A DNA stretch of 64,000 nucleotides, taken from positions 63,250 through 127,249 of the forward strand of contig JBBHKE010000477.1 in NCBI GenBank assembly GCA_037447655.1, in the 5' to 3' direction. The position numbers and the translations under genes were made by a program. Shown piece by piece: positions 46,373 through 59,977 of the stretch. The notes beneath the pieces are model-generated. The model was given only the letters and a program-made list of their open reading frames with translations. It had not been told where the DNA came from and did not search any database. Source of the stretch: Zygnema cylindricum (lineage: Eukaryota; Streptophyta; Zygnematophyceae; Zygnematales; Zygnemataceae). Numbering within the stretch: the stretch's first letter is position 1; the number at the start of each line of letters is the position of its first letter.

Positions 46373-47250
46373 TGTTATATAAATAATTATCAGAAAAGTA
46401 TGATGGTAAACATCAAAGCAAAAATGGAACTGGACAACTGAATGTGGCTGAAGCAAACAAAGAGGAAAAACAGGTTGAATTGAAGAAACTAATACACGGA
46501 TAAGTGGAAGCCAACAAAAGACAAAAAATGGCAGGACTTGATGTGATATGAATTTTGAGATATTTTATCTTGTAGGTTTACGACAATCCATGTGGTGCAG
46601 GAACTCAAACGAATATGGGTTCGAGCGAGTGTATGCCTACAAAATCTATACCGGACCTATTAAAAAGTGCGATGGTAAACCATCCAAGTCCATGGGAACA
46701 AAAAGGGGTGGCATTGATACAAAGGGCAGACCTCGTTGTGTATTTCAATGTCACATGTGGGAACGTGGGTCGATGTCTGTTGATATTTCGAATTTGTGTA
46801 CATTGGCCATTTATTGCAAATACCGTCAAAATACCTTGGGCCTTTGTTGGTGAACCATCTCATTACATGGGAACCATTGAAACCAAAATCCAAAATGAAA
46901 CTAAAAAGGAGAACATGGGAGGAGGCAAACGAAATTGAAAAACATCCCAGAAGAAACTTCGCACAAACGGATTCATTAAGAAAGCACGATGGTAAACCAT
47001 TTGAGTACATGCGAACAAAAAAAAACAAATAAGAAAGACAAAAAGGCAACCGAAAAACCAAAAGAGGGTGGAATGAAACAAAGAGAACAACAGGTTGAAA
47101 GAAAGAAACTACGGCATGAATAAGGACAAGCCAACAAAAGACATTAGAAAGGGACAACAAACATAAAAACAACAACAAATAGCATTCCCAAAACAAAATG
47201 TACCCAACTGAACAACATCAATAGCTTAAAAACTACCAAAAGCAACCCCT
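46373..47250 (-). mobile_element. 3'-end fragments of the same non-LTR family
   Basis: Plus-strand sequence GCGATGGTAAACCATC, which lies at the 3' end of copy 1 (44283-44298), recurs in variants at about 46670, 46985 and, less well, 46400. Each is followed by CAAGTCCATGGGAACAAAAA-like sequence. They appear to be tails of heavily 5'-truncated insertions. No coding part is recognisable. Confidence 0.6.
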
Positions 47251-48150
47251 GAAATCCATTAGGCTCCGCGGAGGGCTCGGCGGAGCACGATGAGGGAGTT
47301 CCAAAAAATGTCGACAATCCATAACACCAACGGAGATGAAAGGACGAGAGAAGCTTCCACTAGTTGGAACACTGCGATAAAAAGAAAGGACTGAAGCAAA
47401 AGGGCTCCCAAGGCTCCTCCTTTAAAGAACGCTGACCACAACAACTACATAGGAACTCATCCAAAGCAATTTCCAAACAACCAATACCGCCATCGGAATA
47501 TAATTCATTCATACCATCGTAGTGTGCATAAATACACTCCTTCCTAGCATCATCACTCGCGGCAACTCCCACACTTGGAGCCGCGCGACCAATGATTGAA
47601 CCATAAAGTAGGCGTTTTTATGGTAGGCCTTTGGTAGGCGCACAAAACTTGGCACAAAACTCGCGCAGAGTAGGCATACTGTATGTGTGTGCGTTGTGCA
47701 CACCCTTGTACGAACGTACGAATCTGACGCATCATCATAGTACAGCGCACGCCGCCGGACGATTTTTTTTAGCAAACTGACACGGCGTAGGATGACATTC
47801 CGCGGGAAAAAAAACCTGGAAAAAAAAATCATTGAACCGAGGCAAGGATCGCCAAAACAATGTCACCAACAATATGACGACCACCATCGAGCAAAACAAT
47901 ATCAATCCAACGGCAAAGGAAAATGTTACGTGCAACCTCTCAACGAACAGGATTCGCCCCTCAGAAAGCAATAGACACAATTGAGTTGCAAACAGTGTTG
48001 TGTGCCTGAGTCAAGTCTCCTCCATGGGAGCAAGAAGCTAATGGACGCCATCATCCTCAAGAACACGGTTGCACGGGAAACGAGAGAGCCAAAGGTGAAT
48101 TGAGCAGGCGTGAAACGTAGAGTGGAAAGAATAGGTGTGGCCAATACCAT
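47251..48150 (-). pseudogene. non-LTR retrotransposon copy 2 (C-terminal part, decayed)
   Basis: Minus-strand pieces match the C-terminal region of copy 1. At 48150-48085, PILSTLRFTPAQFT corresponds to LILSTLRFTPAQFT of copy 1, and at 47572-47400, MGVAASDDARKECIYAH and CLEIALDEFLCSCCGQRS correspond to MGVAARDAAKRKERDYAH and CLGVALDEFFRTCGRRS. The endonuclease region between is frameshifted and interrupted by a 228-bp insertion. The 5' break lies just before the minisatellite at 48188. It is non-functional. Confidence 0.75.
47603..47830. mobile_element. 228-bp insertion with 8-bp target duplication
   Basis: The insertion is flanked by ATTGAACC at 47595-47602 and 47831-47838. Alignment with copy 1 of the host element (GCCGCTTGGTTGACGATTG...CAAACCAATGTCACC) shows the insert is absent there, which confirms the boundaries. 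The ends show no clear inverted repeat. The right end is A-rich (GGAAAAAAAAATC), so it could be a small retroposon or a decayed hAT-type element. Confidence 0.75.
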
Positions 48151-48187
48151 CGTGCCTTTTAATTTATCCTGTGTTTTTTTTTTTTTT

Positions 48188-48657
48188 TAATATTTAAGCT
48201 CCAAAACCTTTTTTTTAATAGTTAAGCTCCAAAACCTTTTTTAAATATTTAAGCTCCAAACCTTTTTTAAATAGTTAAGCAAAACCAAGGCACCTTTTTT
48301 AAATAGTTAAGCTCCAAACCTTTTTAAATAGTTAAGCTCCAAAACCTTTTTTAATAGTTAAGCTCCAAAACCTTTTTTTTAATAGTTAAGCTCCAAAACC
48401 TTTTTTTAAATAGTTAAGCTCCAAAACCTTTTTTTTAAATAGTTAAGCTCCAAAACCTTTTTTTAAATAGTTAAGCTCCAAAACCTTTTTTTAAAATAGT
48501 TAAGCTCCAAAACCTTTTTTTTTAATAGTTAAGCTCCAAAACCTTTTTTTTAATAGTTAAGCTCCAAAACCTTTTTTTAAAATAGTTAAGCTCCAAAACC
48601 TTTTTTTTTAATAGTTAAGCTCCAAAACCTTTTTTTTAATAGTTAAGCTCCAAAACC
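48188..48657. repeat. about 27-bp minisatellite (TAGTTAAGCTCCAAAACC-Tn-A)
   Basis: About 17 tandem units with the constant part TAGTTAAGCTCCAAAACC and a T run of variable length (5-9). One unit is altered (AAGCAAAACCAAGGCACC near 48278). There are no unique spacers, so it is not a CRISPR-like array. Confidence 0.95.
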
Positions 48658-51600
48658 AGGGTCCCGGAAGGAGAGAAAGCGGGAGAGAAAGTGAAGAATC
48701 AATGGAAAGCGACTCGGGAAGCTCAGATCAAATGGTGGCAACAACCTTATCAAAAATCAATGTTTGGAAAAAAACAAGAAGCGCAAAACTAACAACAAAA
48801 TAATTAACCCAGCGTCGAGTGATTTTGACTTAATGCTTACTTTTGACTTTCTCGTGCTCTTATGGTTCCTGACAGTCCATACACTTCTCAACAAAAGATA
48901 CTACAGGCGCTCTTTAAAATTTTGTACTTCTTTACCGAAATCACAGCTTACAGTAATTATATCGGCAAATCTTTAACCCTAATGGCAAATGGCATGGCAT
49001 CAGTTAACATTTTATTTGCCACATTATCCGTTAAGAGTCGAACAATCAAAATAGTACCCTGAAATGCGAAATTCGAGAGCCTGCGATCAGATATCGAATC
49101 GAGATATAACAATAGCTTGGTAAGCAACTCTAAGGTCACTTTATTGTATTTTGCCTGTGTGTTACTTGAATCATTGTCTTGCTTCGCCGATTATGCCTTT
49201 CTTGCTTAAGGACATGTTGGATTCAGAAAATTGATCTCATACTTTAACAAAAATAAGATACTTTGGGCTGTGAAAGCTCCTCCACACAGGGTGATTTCTA
49301 CGTGAACCAACATAATATCATATTTGCCACAATATAACCTGTTTTAGGGTTTTTTAGGGTTTTGAAACCTGCTGGTATATAATGTGCGCTGAACAAGTGA
49401 GAAAGTATTCAATGTTGAACCAGAACTGCTGGTTTCCGTATTTTATATTGGCAGGAGACTTAGTATTTGTGAATATAACTGTTTGATTTTTACTTACAAG
49501 CATCAGCGGCATTTTGAATATGATAATAAACCTGATTCTTTTGCGCCTTTCAAAAATAATAAAAAATCGCATGAAATTGCATGAGATATGGTTACAAGTG
49601 CCCTCTAAGTTTGATTCCACCAAGGAGAATCATTAAGCAAGCTTTATTAAACCGACATGAGAAAAACATTAAATTGCTATGAAGCTAAGAACTGGAGTTA
49701 TAAATCAATCAAAATAGCATATAGTATGAATTTTTTTTTAGTTCGTTGTTCGGTGATATCTACAAAAAACAAAATCGGTATTGATGGACTTTGCCGCTAA
49801 ATATTGGTGTCATGGTAACAGTCGATAACTGACTGATATATGTACGGATTCTACAAAAAAAAAAAATCTTATTATTACTTATTATTATATATATATTGCC
49901 TTTGTTTTTTTTTGTGTGGTACATTTGTATGTCAATAACGGCAAATTTGCAAATTTGGAGAAATATGCCGCCCGTTTTTGATTGGCCAATGAGCAGTTCT
50001 CACTGGTCCCTCGGGAGGCTCCACCAAGCATGGGGGATTTACTAAGGCGGGGGTTGTACTAGGTCGCTTAATTATGCGAGGGAAAGAGTTCGATCTTTTA
50101 TTGGTTTTTGATAATTTAGTTTTGTGTTTTTGTTGGTTTTTATTCGCGTCTTTAGCTTGTCGTAAGGTCACTTGGTTTCCGCAGTGTTATTATATTTGTT
50201 GTTTGACCTAGTGTAATTTTTTCACCTTCATTTTTTACCATTTTATTCAATTAGGTGCTCAAAATGGTCTATCATCGCCCTTTTTTTTTAATTAAGCATA
50301 TCGGTACGCCTTGTTTACACTAGGTTGTATATACTTGTTAGTCATTTACTAACATACTAAATAATTTTGTATGGAAAAAATACAACTTGTTCAAACTCAA
50401 TTCCACAAGACGTCGAACGGAGGACGAACGGAAGATTTTCATGTGCAGGAATTTACAGGAAAACCAAAATTCTTTCAAACAATAGAAATTCATCTAAAGA
50501 AACCCTCAATAAGAGAGTGTATTGTCAAAGAAACATATCAAAGCAGCAATTGTAACTTTCCTTATTATAAAATTCGTGATATTAAATTTTCTTCCATCGA
50601 CCATTATGCTCGAGTGCAAACTCCAAAACAACCGGATGTTTGTATTCTACACGGCCCAATTCACCCTTAGCAACAACCTAATATGTTCTATCATCCTATC
50701 CTCTTCCTCGCTGATTTTTCATGAAGCATGTGAAAAAGTAATAAGAGTGTCTAACACCTACGTCTGTATGCACCGACAAAGAAAAGCTATTTAAACTTCA
50801 GAACCAACGGATCAACAAGAAAAGCATTCAGAGATATGTACATTTTGCTTTCAAGCCAGAAACATTGACACAAACCACATCAGTCTCTTACCACTGTCTG
50901 CTTCCTGGTTGGCAATAACAAATCTTCCCAAAGGCATCAACAGAGCTTATCATGAGAGAGACTGGCTGCTTTAACAGCTCTCACTTTAAGACAAACAAGC
51001 AGGGCAAGACAAACAAACAAGTAAACAAGCAAACAGAAACAAACAAACAAACAAACAAAACAGCTAATGGTAAAGAAGTTTAAGCCACTGGGTTTTGTTT
51101 ATTGCAGTTCTTCGGCAATAATTTTCCTAAAGATGATAACTCTGCTTAGAGCGGTGAGCCAGGTGCTCTTCAGTACTGCAAAAAGCCATCAGTTCTTTTT
51201 AAAGATAGAATATAATAAGCTTAGGATTTTCGAGGATGACTCGAGCAAAACAAAAATCAAAAGCAGTTTTCAACTTCACCCCTTGCATTACATGACTGAC
51301 AAAATGGAGCAAAACATTTATAATAATGCATTCATTACAGTAAGTTTCTATAAAAAAAAATCGTGGATAAGTTGTTGTTGTGGTGAACTACCTAAGGTGT
51401 ACACTAAAAAAAAACAGGGCAAATTACCTTGTTTTCAACAGTAACCACTCTGCAAAAACCAAAAAATGACAAAACACTATTTTGTTTTATTGTATTAGGT
51501 GCCAAGTGAATACAACAGCGCTGCTCTTAAATCCAATACATAACCCGTCACATTAAATGTTTTCCCGTTGAAAAATGAACGAAGATAAATAGAAACGAAA

Positions 51601-51853
51601 AATTCAATAAATAATAAATGCTACCGTTTCCCTTATTTGTGGAGCACGCTGTACAGGTGTGATTACATGGCCTATTGCCAAGTGAAAAGGAGGAAAAAAA
51701 CGAGAGAGAAAATGAAAGAACGGAAAAATCTGAACTAATTTTGACACATTTAGACTTTTCACGCATGAAAAGCCTCCTCTACTCAACTAACCCGGCCTAA
51801 AGAAGCGTACAAAAGTCGTAGGAAAGTCGTCGAACCCAAAATAATGCAAAAAA
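48658..51853. other. intergenic, no gene supported
   Basis: AT-rich sequence with a CAAA-rich stretch at 50993-51060. Frames of 60-125 codons (for example at 51067-51444, plus) have no motif. It includes the 3' flank of the minus-strand DOCK gene. Confidence 0.5.
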
Positions 51854-54800
51854 TTAGGGCGGTTCTAGTTTCCGTACCGCGACAGATAATCTTTGAACGT
51901 TATCCGCCAGTTCTGCGAGGACTCGGTCTTTTACACCTAAGCTTTCTTCCTCCAAAAACTTGAGACCTTTCACACACAGGTGCAAATATGCCTTGACTTC
52001 ATTCAACAATACCGCCTTCGCAGGAACGGAATTACTCATTTCTTCTTTACCAACTCCATTCTCACTTTCCATCATCACCTTTTCGATACCGCCTTCTTCA
52101 TTGAGTTCCCCACCGAGGGAAGTGTCTCGCAACCAAGCCATAACCGACTCACTCACTCGAACCAAAGGAGTTTTGACGTTTCCTTCTCCTCCTCCTCCTC
52201 CTCCTCCTCCCTCAGGAGGACTATCTGTTTGAGGCAAACTATTCACAACCGTCCATCTTCGAGCATCTTCCTGCCAGCTGTCACTACGTTGAGGCCCAAC
52301 CGAATAATCAACTTGATTACTTACTGTCTTGTTTTGACTGTCGGGAGTCCCGGCTGAGGGATCAGGCGAAAGGGGAGGCAAAGACTGACTTCGAGTTGGG
52401 TGGTGACCATGAGGAAGCATCAGATCTCTCGGCGGATGTCTAACGTGTAACAGTGTTTCCAAAACGCGCTCCTTTTTAAGACCCATTACTCCTGCTTCCA
52501 GAAGTAGAACTACTACAGATGCCCTGGGTTTACTATGCCCTCTCTCTCTCCACATTTCCAATTCGCGGCGCAATAGTCTACTCCAAATATCAACTTCCTC
52601 AAGGGCCAACTCCCAAGCAGATTGCATACAGGTTTCCATGCGAGCAACAGGCACTCGAGAGAGGAGACCTGGAAACCAGGCTTTCGCCCGTAACCGAAGT
52701 TTCCTATTCCAACCAATGGGAGAGTCCGTTGAGGAAACAGAGCTATCATGAGGAGAGGGATAGGCACTACCTCCTCTCACAAAATCAGCTTCCGAATTTG
52801 TCGATCCACCGGAGATCCTCTCTGAAGAAGGCATAACCACAAAGAAATCCCGAAACGGTCCAGCAAGCTTTAAAGGGGAAACTTCCACTGGTCTTAGAGA
52901 GTCAGCTGTTGGTGTTTCAGAGGAAGCTTCCACAGGTCTTAGAGCCACTATCTGTTGGAGGAGAAGGAAGGAGACAGAAATGACATCAGGTTTGAAAATT
53001 GCAAAGAATCTACAAGAAAAGACAAGCTTATCATATTTGTAAAATTGGCTAAAACATGATCACTCTGGCAAGGAATTTTGGTAAAGTTTTTGGAGTATGG
53101 GTTCAAGGCCTCAGACAGAGTTGTGAAATGAGCAAGGGAGGGAACGTATGAGAGGAAGGGAACAACAGCACAGAGAAAGCAGAGGGGATACATCATATTT
53201 TACAAAAACGCACATCAGAGGCAGCTATGTTATGAATAACATGTAAACCTATAACCAAGTCCGCCGTAAAAAATCCAAAAAAGTGACCACCCTGTACTGT
53301 ATTGAAACCCTTTGCCGTAAAACAAACCACAAACTATGACTTGTCCAAAAACAAACCAAAAGAAGTAAATGGTTTGAAAAATAAAAAAAACACACCCTAT
53401 GACTTACCCAGTAACCAAAAAGAAAGAAATGGTGACTGACCTGTACTGTACTGATATGTGACGGCATAGAACCTTCCGTTGGAAGTGCCGCATCAGCCAC
53501 CACTCGTAGTCGGCCTGTACCGCCTGCTCGACGCTCAAATGCCTTCCGCAATTTGTCGGCAAGACTCGCAGTTGTACAACTTCAATAAGAAACATGTCAA
53601 CAATTTAAGTGTCAGCTTCAATTTCAGTTTCAATTGCTTTGCAGGTAATTTAAGTGCCAGCTTCTATTTCAATTGCCTTCTTCACTGGACTCTTGTATTT
53701 AATTGATTCAGGTTCAATCGCATAGTTCAAAACGGTAAGTACAAAAAATAAAAGGTTTTGCCACCAATAATTTTATTTTTCTGTCAATATGGATCATTAA
53801 AGATTCATCAACTCTGAAAAAATACTATTATTCTTTTTAAAATCTATTTACTTATACTATTTTAACAACAATAGAAAGATGTGCAGGTCTTAATTACACA
53901 CAGACTTAAATTGCCTACAAATCGATTGATGGGTTGATCATAAACTGCTCGAGCCTCGCCCTGTTGAACTAAATGTCTGTGTTTTAGCACGAGGATTTCA
54001 TCTGCCATCGATACAGCTTCTTTTTGATCATGTGTTACCATGTCTGTAAATCAAGTTGTTCCGCTCCGAGCTCGTCAAATACTAGTTGGGTAGTTAGCTA
54101 AACATCCGTTAAATTCAGACACACATTAATTCTGGACGTGTNNNNNNNNNNNNNNNNNNNNNNNNNNNNNNNNNNNNNNNNNNNNNNNNNNNNNNNNNNN
54201 NNNNNNNNNNNNNNNNNNNNNNNNNNNNNNNNNNNNNNNNNNNNNNNNNNNNNNNNNNNNNNNNNNNNNNNNNNNNNNNNNNNNNNNNNNNNNNNNNNNN
54301 NNNNNNNNNNNNNNNNNNNNNNNNNNNNNNNNNNNNNNNNNNNNNNNNNNNNNNNNNNNNNNNNNNNNNNNNNNNNNNNNNNNNNNNNNNNNNNNNNNNN
54401 NNNNNNNNNNNNNNNNNNNNNNNNNNNNNNNNNNNNNNNNNNNNNNNNNNNNNNNNNNNNNNNNNNNNNNNNNNNNNNNNNNNNNNNNNNNNNNNNNNNN
54501 NNNNNNNNNNNNNNNNNNNNNNNNNNNNNNNNNNNNNNNNNNNNNNNNNNNNNNNNNNNNNNNNNNNNNNNNNNNNNNNNNNNNNNNNNNNNNNNNNNNN
54601 NNNNNNNNNNNNNNNNNNNNNNNNNNNNNNNNNNNNNNNNNNNNNNNNNNNNNNNNNNNNNNNNNNNNNNNNNNNNNNNNNNNNNNNNNNNNNNNNNNNG
54701 GTAATCTCCAATTATAAATACTTAAATCTTCATCACCGTGTTGATTGACATAATCGATAGGCAATGTGTATAAGTGATATAAAGATTATTAAATCAAGCA

Positions 54801-57800
54801 TGATGTATGTGTTTATGAAACTTTTCATAAATACATACAACGTGAAATGGTTATATAACAACAGACTACAAATTACCATTGCGAAGTGCTAACAAACCAA
54901 TTACAAATGGACCAAATACAACTACTAAAGCTAATACAGTTAGTTGTGCCACTACTTCTAAATTCATAAATATTAACCTCTAATGGTGATTTTTTTTTTG
55001 TAAGCTATTTTCAATATTCTAAACATGTTGGTTTACATTTACGTATAGGTAAATATATAGCTTATTCAATTTTGGTTTGGATGCTAATTATGACGGTGCT
55101 TATTGTTAAATTTCTAAATGTTGATTGAAATATTTTAATTAACTAATTAAAATATCTAAACCAATAAAATAATTATGATTCAAACTTGCGAAAAAATATC
55201 ACATGATTCTAAGTTCAATTGAATTTTCATTGTTGTTTTAAACTGTATATAAAGAATCAACGCAAATTCGAAGATTCATATCAGTTATTTAATAAAAATA
55301 ACTAATATTATTGGATCTTGCAATTCTGGAACTTTGCACGTCTTGATTGACACAAATGCAGCTCAACTTGAGTCCTAACATCAAACCCCTCTAAACTGTC
55401 TCAAACACGAGGAGAGAGTTGTCGAGACAAGTACACTAAGAATCACTATAAGAGCATACAAATTGTAAGTACTAATGCGGAGAAGTATCAAATTTTCTAG
55501 ATTAAACACGAATGGTTTTTGACTGCTTGTGCAATTTTAGAGGAATTATAGATAAAGAACACTGACGTTACTGCAAACTTCAGTACGGTAAGTGTACATC
55601 ATATACGGACATTATTGACAACCCGAATCATACATGGGCAAAAATTGATCGTCTGTACCCTAAATATCCTTACTGACAGCCCCAATCATACATGGGCAAA
55701 AATTGATCGTCTATAACCTAAATATCCGTACAACAAGGTACAGGATACATACTGAAGGAAAACTGTGGTTACTTTGCGTGTGATACTGGCATAATCCTTA
55801 ATTCTGTTACTTTTTGTTTGGAGTAACACACTGCCAGTACAGCCCGTAATTTTCAGTTTATTATCGACCGTACGAGTGATATACAGCTGTAAAGTAATAT
55901 ACATTACTGGCAGTACCTCCAAAAAACGTGGCAGGATACTAAAGCTATTAATTCTAAAAACGATACACAGTATACTGTCAGAAATATCATATCTGTTTCT
56001 AGAATTTGAGCTGCAAGCAGAGAAAAACAAATATATAATGTTACTTAAACCGTCATCTGGCTGCATCCAAAGAATCACCTCCTATAGTTATAAAGTGCAG
56101 AACTAACCTCTGTTCTCGGTACACAAACTCCTTTCCATCTAAGCTCGAGCCAAAGCGCTCCCCATGGAAGTTAACAAGAAAGAAGGAAGACTCTGCTGAG
56201 CTGGCAGCTCGAGGTTGCGCGGCTTGGCAAGCTGCCATTGTGGCATAAACTTGCTCGAGACCACGATGACATCGAACGAGGCCTTTAATATTTCGTCGTT
56301 TCTTATGAAGTGCCACAAGGACTTCAAACACCTGTCACATAGAACAGCAGCCACAATTATTAGCCTTAAAAACATGCATGGAGAAATAACTGAAGTATGC
56401 TGAGTCCATTCATTAGCCCTGCAATCGAGGTGGTTTGCTTTTGAAAATGTGTGAGATCCAGTAAGCACTTCTACGAGCAAGGATAACTCCCAAGGAACAC
56501 CGGTAAAGAAAGCTGTTCTTATCTTCATTGTTCCGCAAACTTTCATGGCTTCTCATCTATACACACATCTATTTATCAATAAACATGAAATAGGTAGGCA
56601 ACTGACCCTAATTTGAATTGCACAACCAAAGATCAAAAACTCTACCGGATGAATTGTGTGTATGACACCCAGTTCATCAATTAGCTTCCAGCAAACGCCC
56701 ACGAGAGAAGAGAGCAGAATTAGTTTCACCAATCAGCAGCATGATAATTTTTTTCTTTTTTCTCTTCTAAAAACCAAACCAGACTCATGGGATGGAAACT
56801 GAATGTTAAAATGTACCTCAGCGGCTAAGCCAAACAGTCCTCCTGCTGTAAAAAGCTCTCCTGCGGTTTGGAGATATTCAGCCGCAACATCCTCCCTGAC
56901 CTGCAAGTAACCTTCTACCTGCCCCAAAACAAAACTCGTCCAACTATCCTCTTCCTCTGGACCACGAAAGCCCAAAGACTGCATAATAGCTTGGGATGAT
57001 TGTCTTTCCAGTCGGCCTCCTCCCATTCTGACTGGAGGATTCCAGTCTCCTCCAACTTTGCTCTCTCCTTGTAAATTTACTGACTGCATAATTGCTAAAG
57101 ATGATTGTTTATCTAAACGACTGCCACCTAACCCACCTCCCAATCCCCCGCCCCCTCCTGCCAATCCTCCTCCACCTCCCAATCCACCTCCCAATCCTCC
57201 CCCAAGGCCACCAACCCCTAGTCTGGGAGGTCCAGTCCATTCTCCAACAACTTTGTTATCTCTCGGCATCACATTGCTTGCCTTGATACGTGCCCATGTG
57301 GCTTCAAATGACTGATCTAAAGGCGGTTCGTTCTTTTCTGCTGCCTGATTCCCCTCAGACCCTACATCTGGCAAATCATCATTTGCCGTTGGTGGTTTCC
57401 AGTTGTTCTGCAATCCCATTCTACTCTCTGATTGGGCCAAATGATTAGAGGACAGCCCTTCCACCTGATTCGACTTCCCATGTGTCTTCCAAAACCCACC
57501 ATTGTCCTTTGGGCTTTGCTTTGCTGCTGCTCTTAGCAAACCATGACTAACTTTTGGCATGTCCGGACAAATCCGTTGCAGCAAAGTCAAATGACTCTTG
57601 CTAAAACCCCAAGCACTTTCTTCTTGGAGACCTAAAAGGTACTGCACAATTATGCCTGCGGCAGCGACGCGACATTGTGCTGCTTCTGCAAAACCGGCCG
57701 GGAGACAGTCGAGGTGACTCAAACTGAGTTGTTGGAGCCATTGAAGTCGGAGGTCGGGAACATGGGCACTCGCATTTGAACACGCTAGTTGACATTCAGC

Positions 57801-59945
57801 CATGGCATGGAGGTCACTGGGATAAGATTTCTGCAACGAAAAAAAATAGACACCCACATTGCGACATTGTGACATTGTGACATTGAGACAACCGATCCAA
57901 AAAGACAACCAAAATTTAATGTATCACACACCTGAGCGTTACTAAGTGCCTGGTATCCGATATAATTGTAGACAATACTTCTCAGGTTGAAGTTATCTTT
58001 TATCACAACATTTACAGGCGTTTCAAACAAGAACCTTGAAATAAAAGCAACCGCAACACCAAACTCAAATTCATAATGGCCAGATGTTGACCATAAAGTT
58101 TGTACAGATTTATGGCAAGTTGTCCATGAATCTAAATAAGTTCAAGTAAATTGACCTTCCGTTTGAACGCACATTAAGAAATTTTGTAACATCACGACTC
58201 CCAAGATGAAAAGCTGACTTTTACCATCAGAAGCACATACTGTGGGATCCATCAGGAGCTAAACGGAACAAATGCATGGTCCACCTGAGACCTTCTGATG
58301 GTCCACAAAATTCAGGCTGTATGTTTCTGTCAGACATCATTACTTCTGAATGCCTGATGACCACTTGACCGAATGGAACAGCAAGTTTGTGTCAGGCACG
58401 ACAATGGCAAGTTTCCTTTTTATTAGTGAGTCAAAAACTATAACAGATGTAAGACACAGGGAACAACTAGCTTACTTCAACCGTATCAGTGCTCTTATAG
58501 ACGTGCTTTCCAGAAAACACTGAAAAAATGTCCGCTTAATTTGAACGAGAAAATGCTAGTAACCTGCAACAGTATAAAAGGATGATAGTGAAGGATGACA
58601 ATGAAAGTTAAAATGACTCACCGCAACAACATATTCCCGCCACATGCTGATGTAATGTTTTATAACAGCGCACATTCCCTTCAGTTCTTCCCATCGCCAG
58701 CTGCCCGCCATTTCTTCAAGGCCGTCAACTGCCAAACCGTAATCCTGAAGTAACTCTTGACAATAGTCTTTGGAGCACAACATCCTGAGCAATGCTCTAA
58801 GCCGGGCCTTCGATACCGAATCCCATTTTCGGGGCCCAGAACTAGGCCACTCCTCAAGTCCATTCAGACTGTTAGATGACCAAGGAGGGCTGCTGTCCGA
58901 GCTACTCAGACCTCGGTCTCCTCTCTCACGATGGCCTATAGAGTCCAATATCCCAGTTTTGGACTCAAAGCCATTGTTCAGTTGAGCTCCTTGGTCATTT
59001 GCTGGAGACGCCGCTTCCAGAAGGCTTTGTCGCAAAGCAGTTGTGAATGGAGATGGGCCTGTATCGGAGATCGCGCCAGAAACGTTAATGCTTGTGATTG
59101 GACCCTTCCCTGAAAGCCTACTCACTTCCGCAGCTAAGTAATCTGATTCCCCATTGATTGCATTAAAATCTGCCGAGTTACGAGCAGAATTACGTCCGGA
59201 GGTCCGTCCTTTCAATGGTCGCAAGTCCTCATCTTTTTGTTCCAAATTCTCACGCAAAGAACCTCTATCCCCCCATGAGGCTGGCAATTCCGAATCCATT
59301 GCCCCATTTTGCCAACTGCTCTGTTTATCTGGCCGGCTTACCTCTCCAAGAATTTCAAAATGGTCATCATGCTCTGCAGTCTGCATCTCTGTTTTACCCA
59401 GGTCAGAAAACATCTTCCTTGCTCTGGAGGTCATCCTCTTCCATTGAGATTGTTTAATATTGTGCATATCTGGTGAAGGAAAGAATGCAAACTGGCGAGG
59501 TGGAGATGCCGAGGGACCAGTCGGCGGCTGATCTGCTACAGAAGATTCTACTGAGGAGGAACCTGATTGAGGTCGTAAATGGGGGTGGAGGTCCAGAGTG
59601 TTGGAGGATGGCTCCTGGAGGGTAGCAGTTTGAGCAACGCAGTCTGGTTGCTTCAACAGATCAGCGATAGCGAGGGTGAGAGACATGGTCATGGTTGCAA
59701 CTGACCCATGTTCATGGTATGAATCCTGCACCAGGCAATCAGACAAACGTAGCTTCCAAAGCAATTGAGAATTGAAGTCTTTTTTTTGTAGTCTTATTCC
59801 CGAACATACAGGTTAATGCCCTTCTTTAGCAGTTAAAAAGCATATATATATGACAGAACATGTGTTTTGCATTTTTTCCACTTAAGATCTGTATATAGAG
59901 GTCAAAGCACTTTCTTAGCAGTTAAAAAGCATAGATATATACATG

Positions 59946-59977
<32 letters not shown>

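Noticed and set aside
48188-48657. Regularly spaced repeats resembling a CRISPR array
   Set aside because: The sequence between constant parts is only a variable T run, with no unique spacers, in a eukaryotic nuclear context.
51067-51444. Plus-strand frame of 125 codons
   Set aside because: No motif, no splice partner and AT-rich composition like its surroundings.
54115-54764. About 200-codon frames across the gap
   Set aside because: They consist of N and only appear open.
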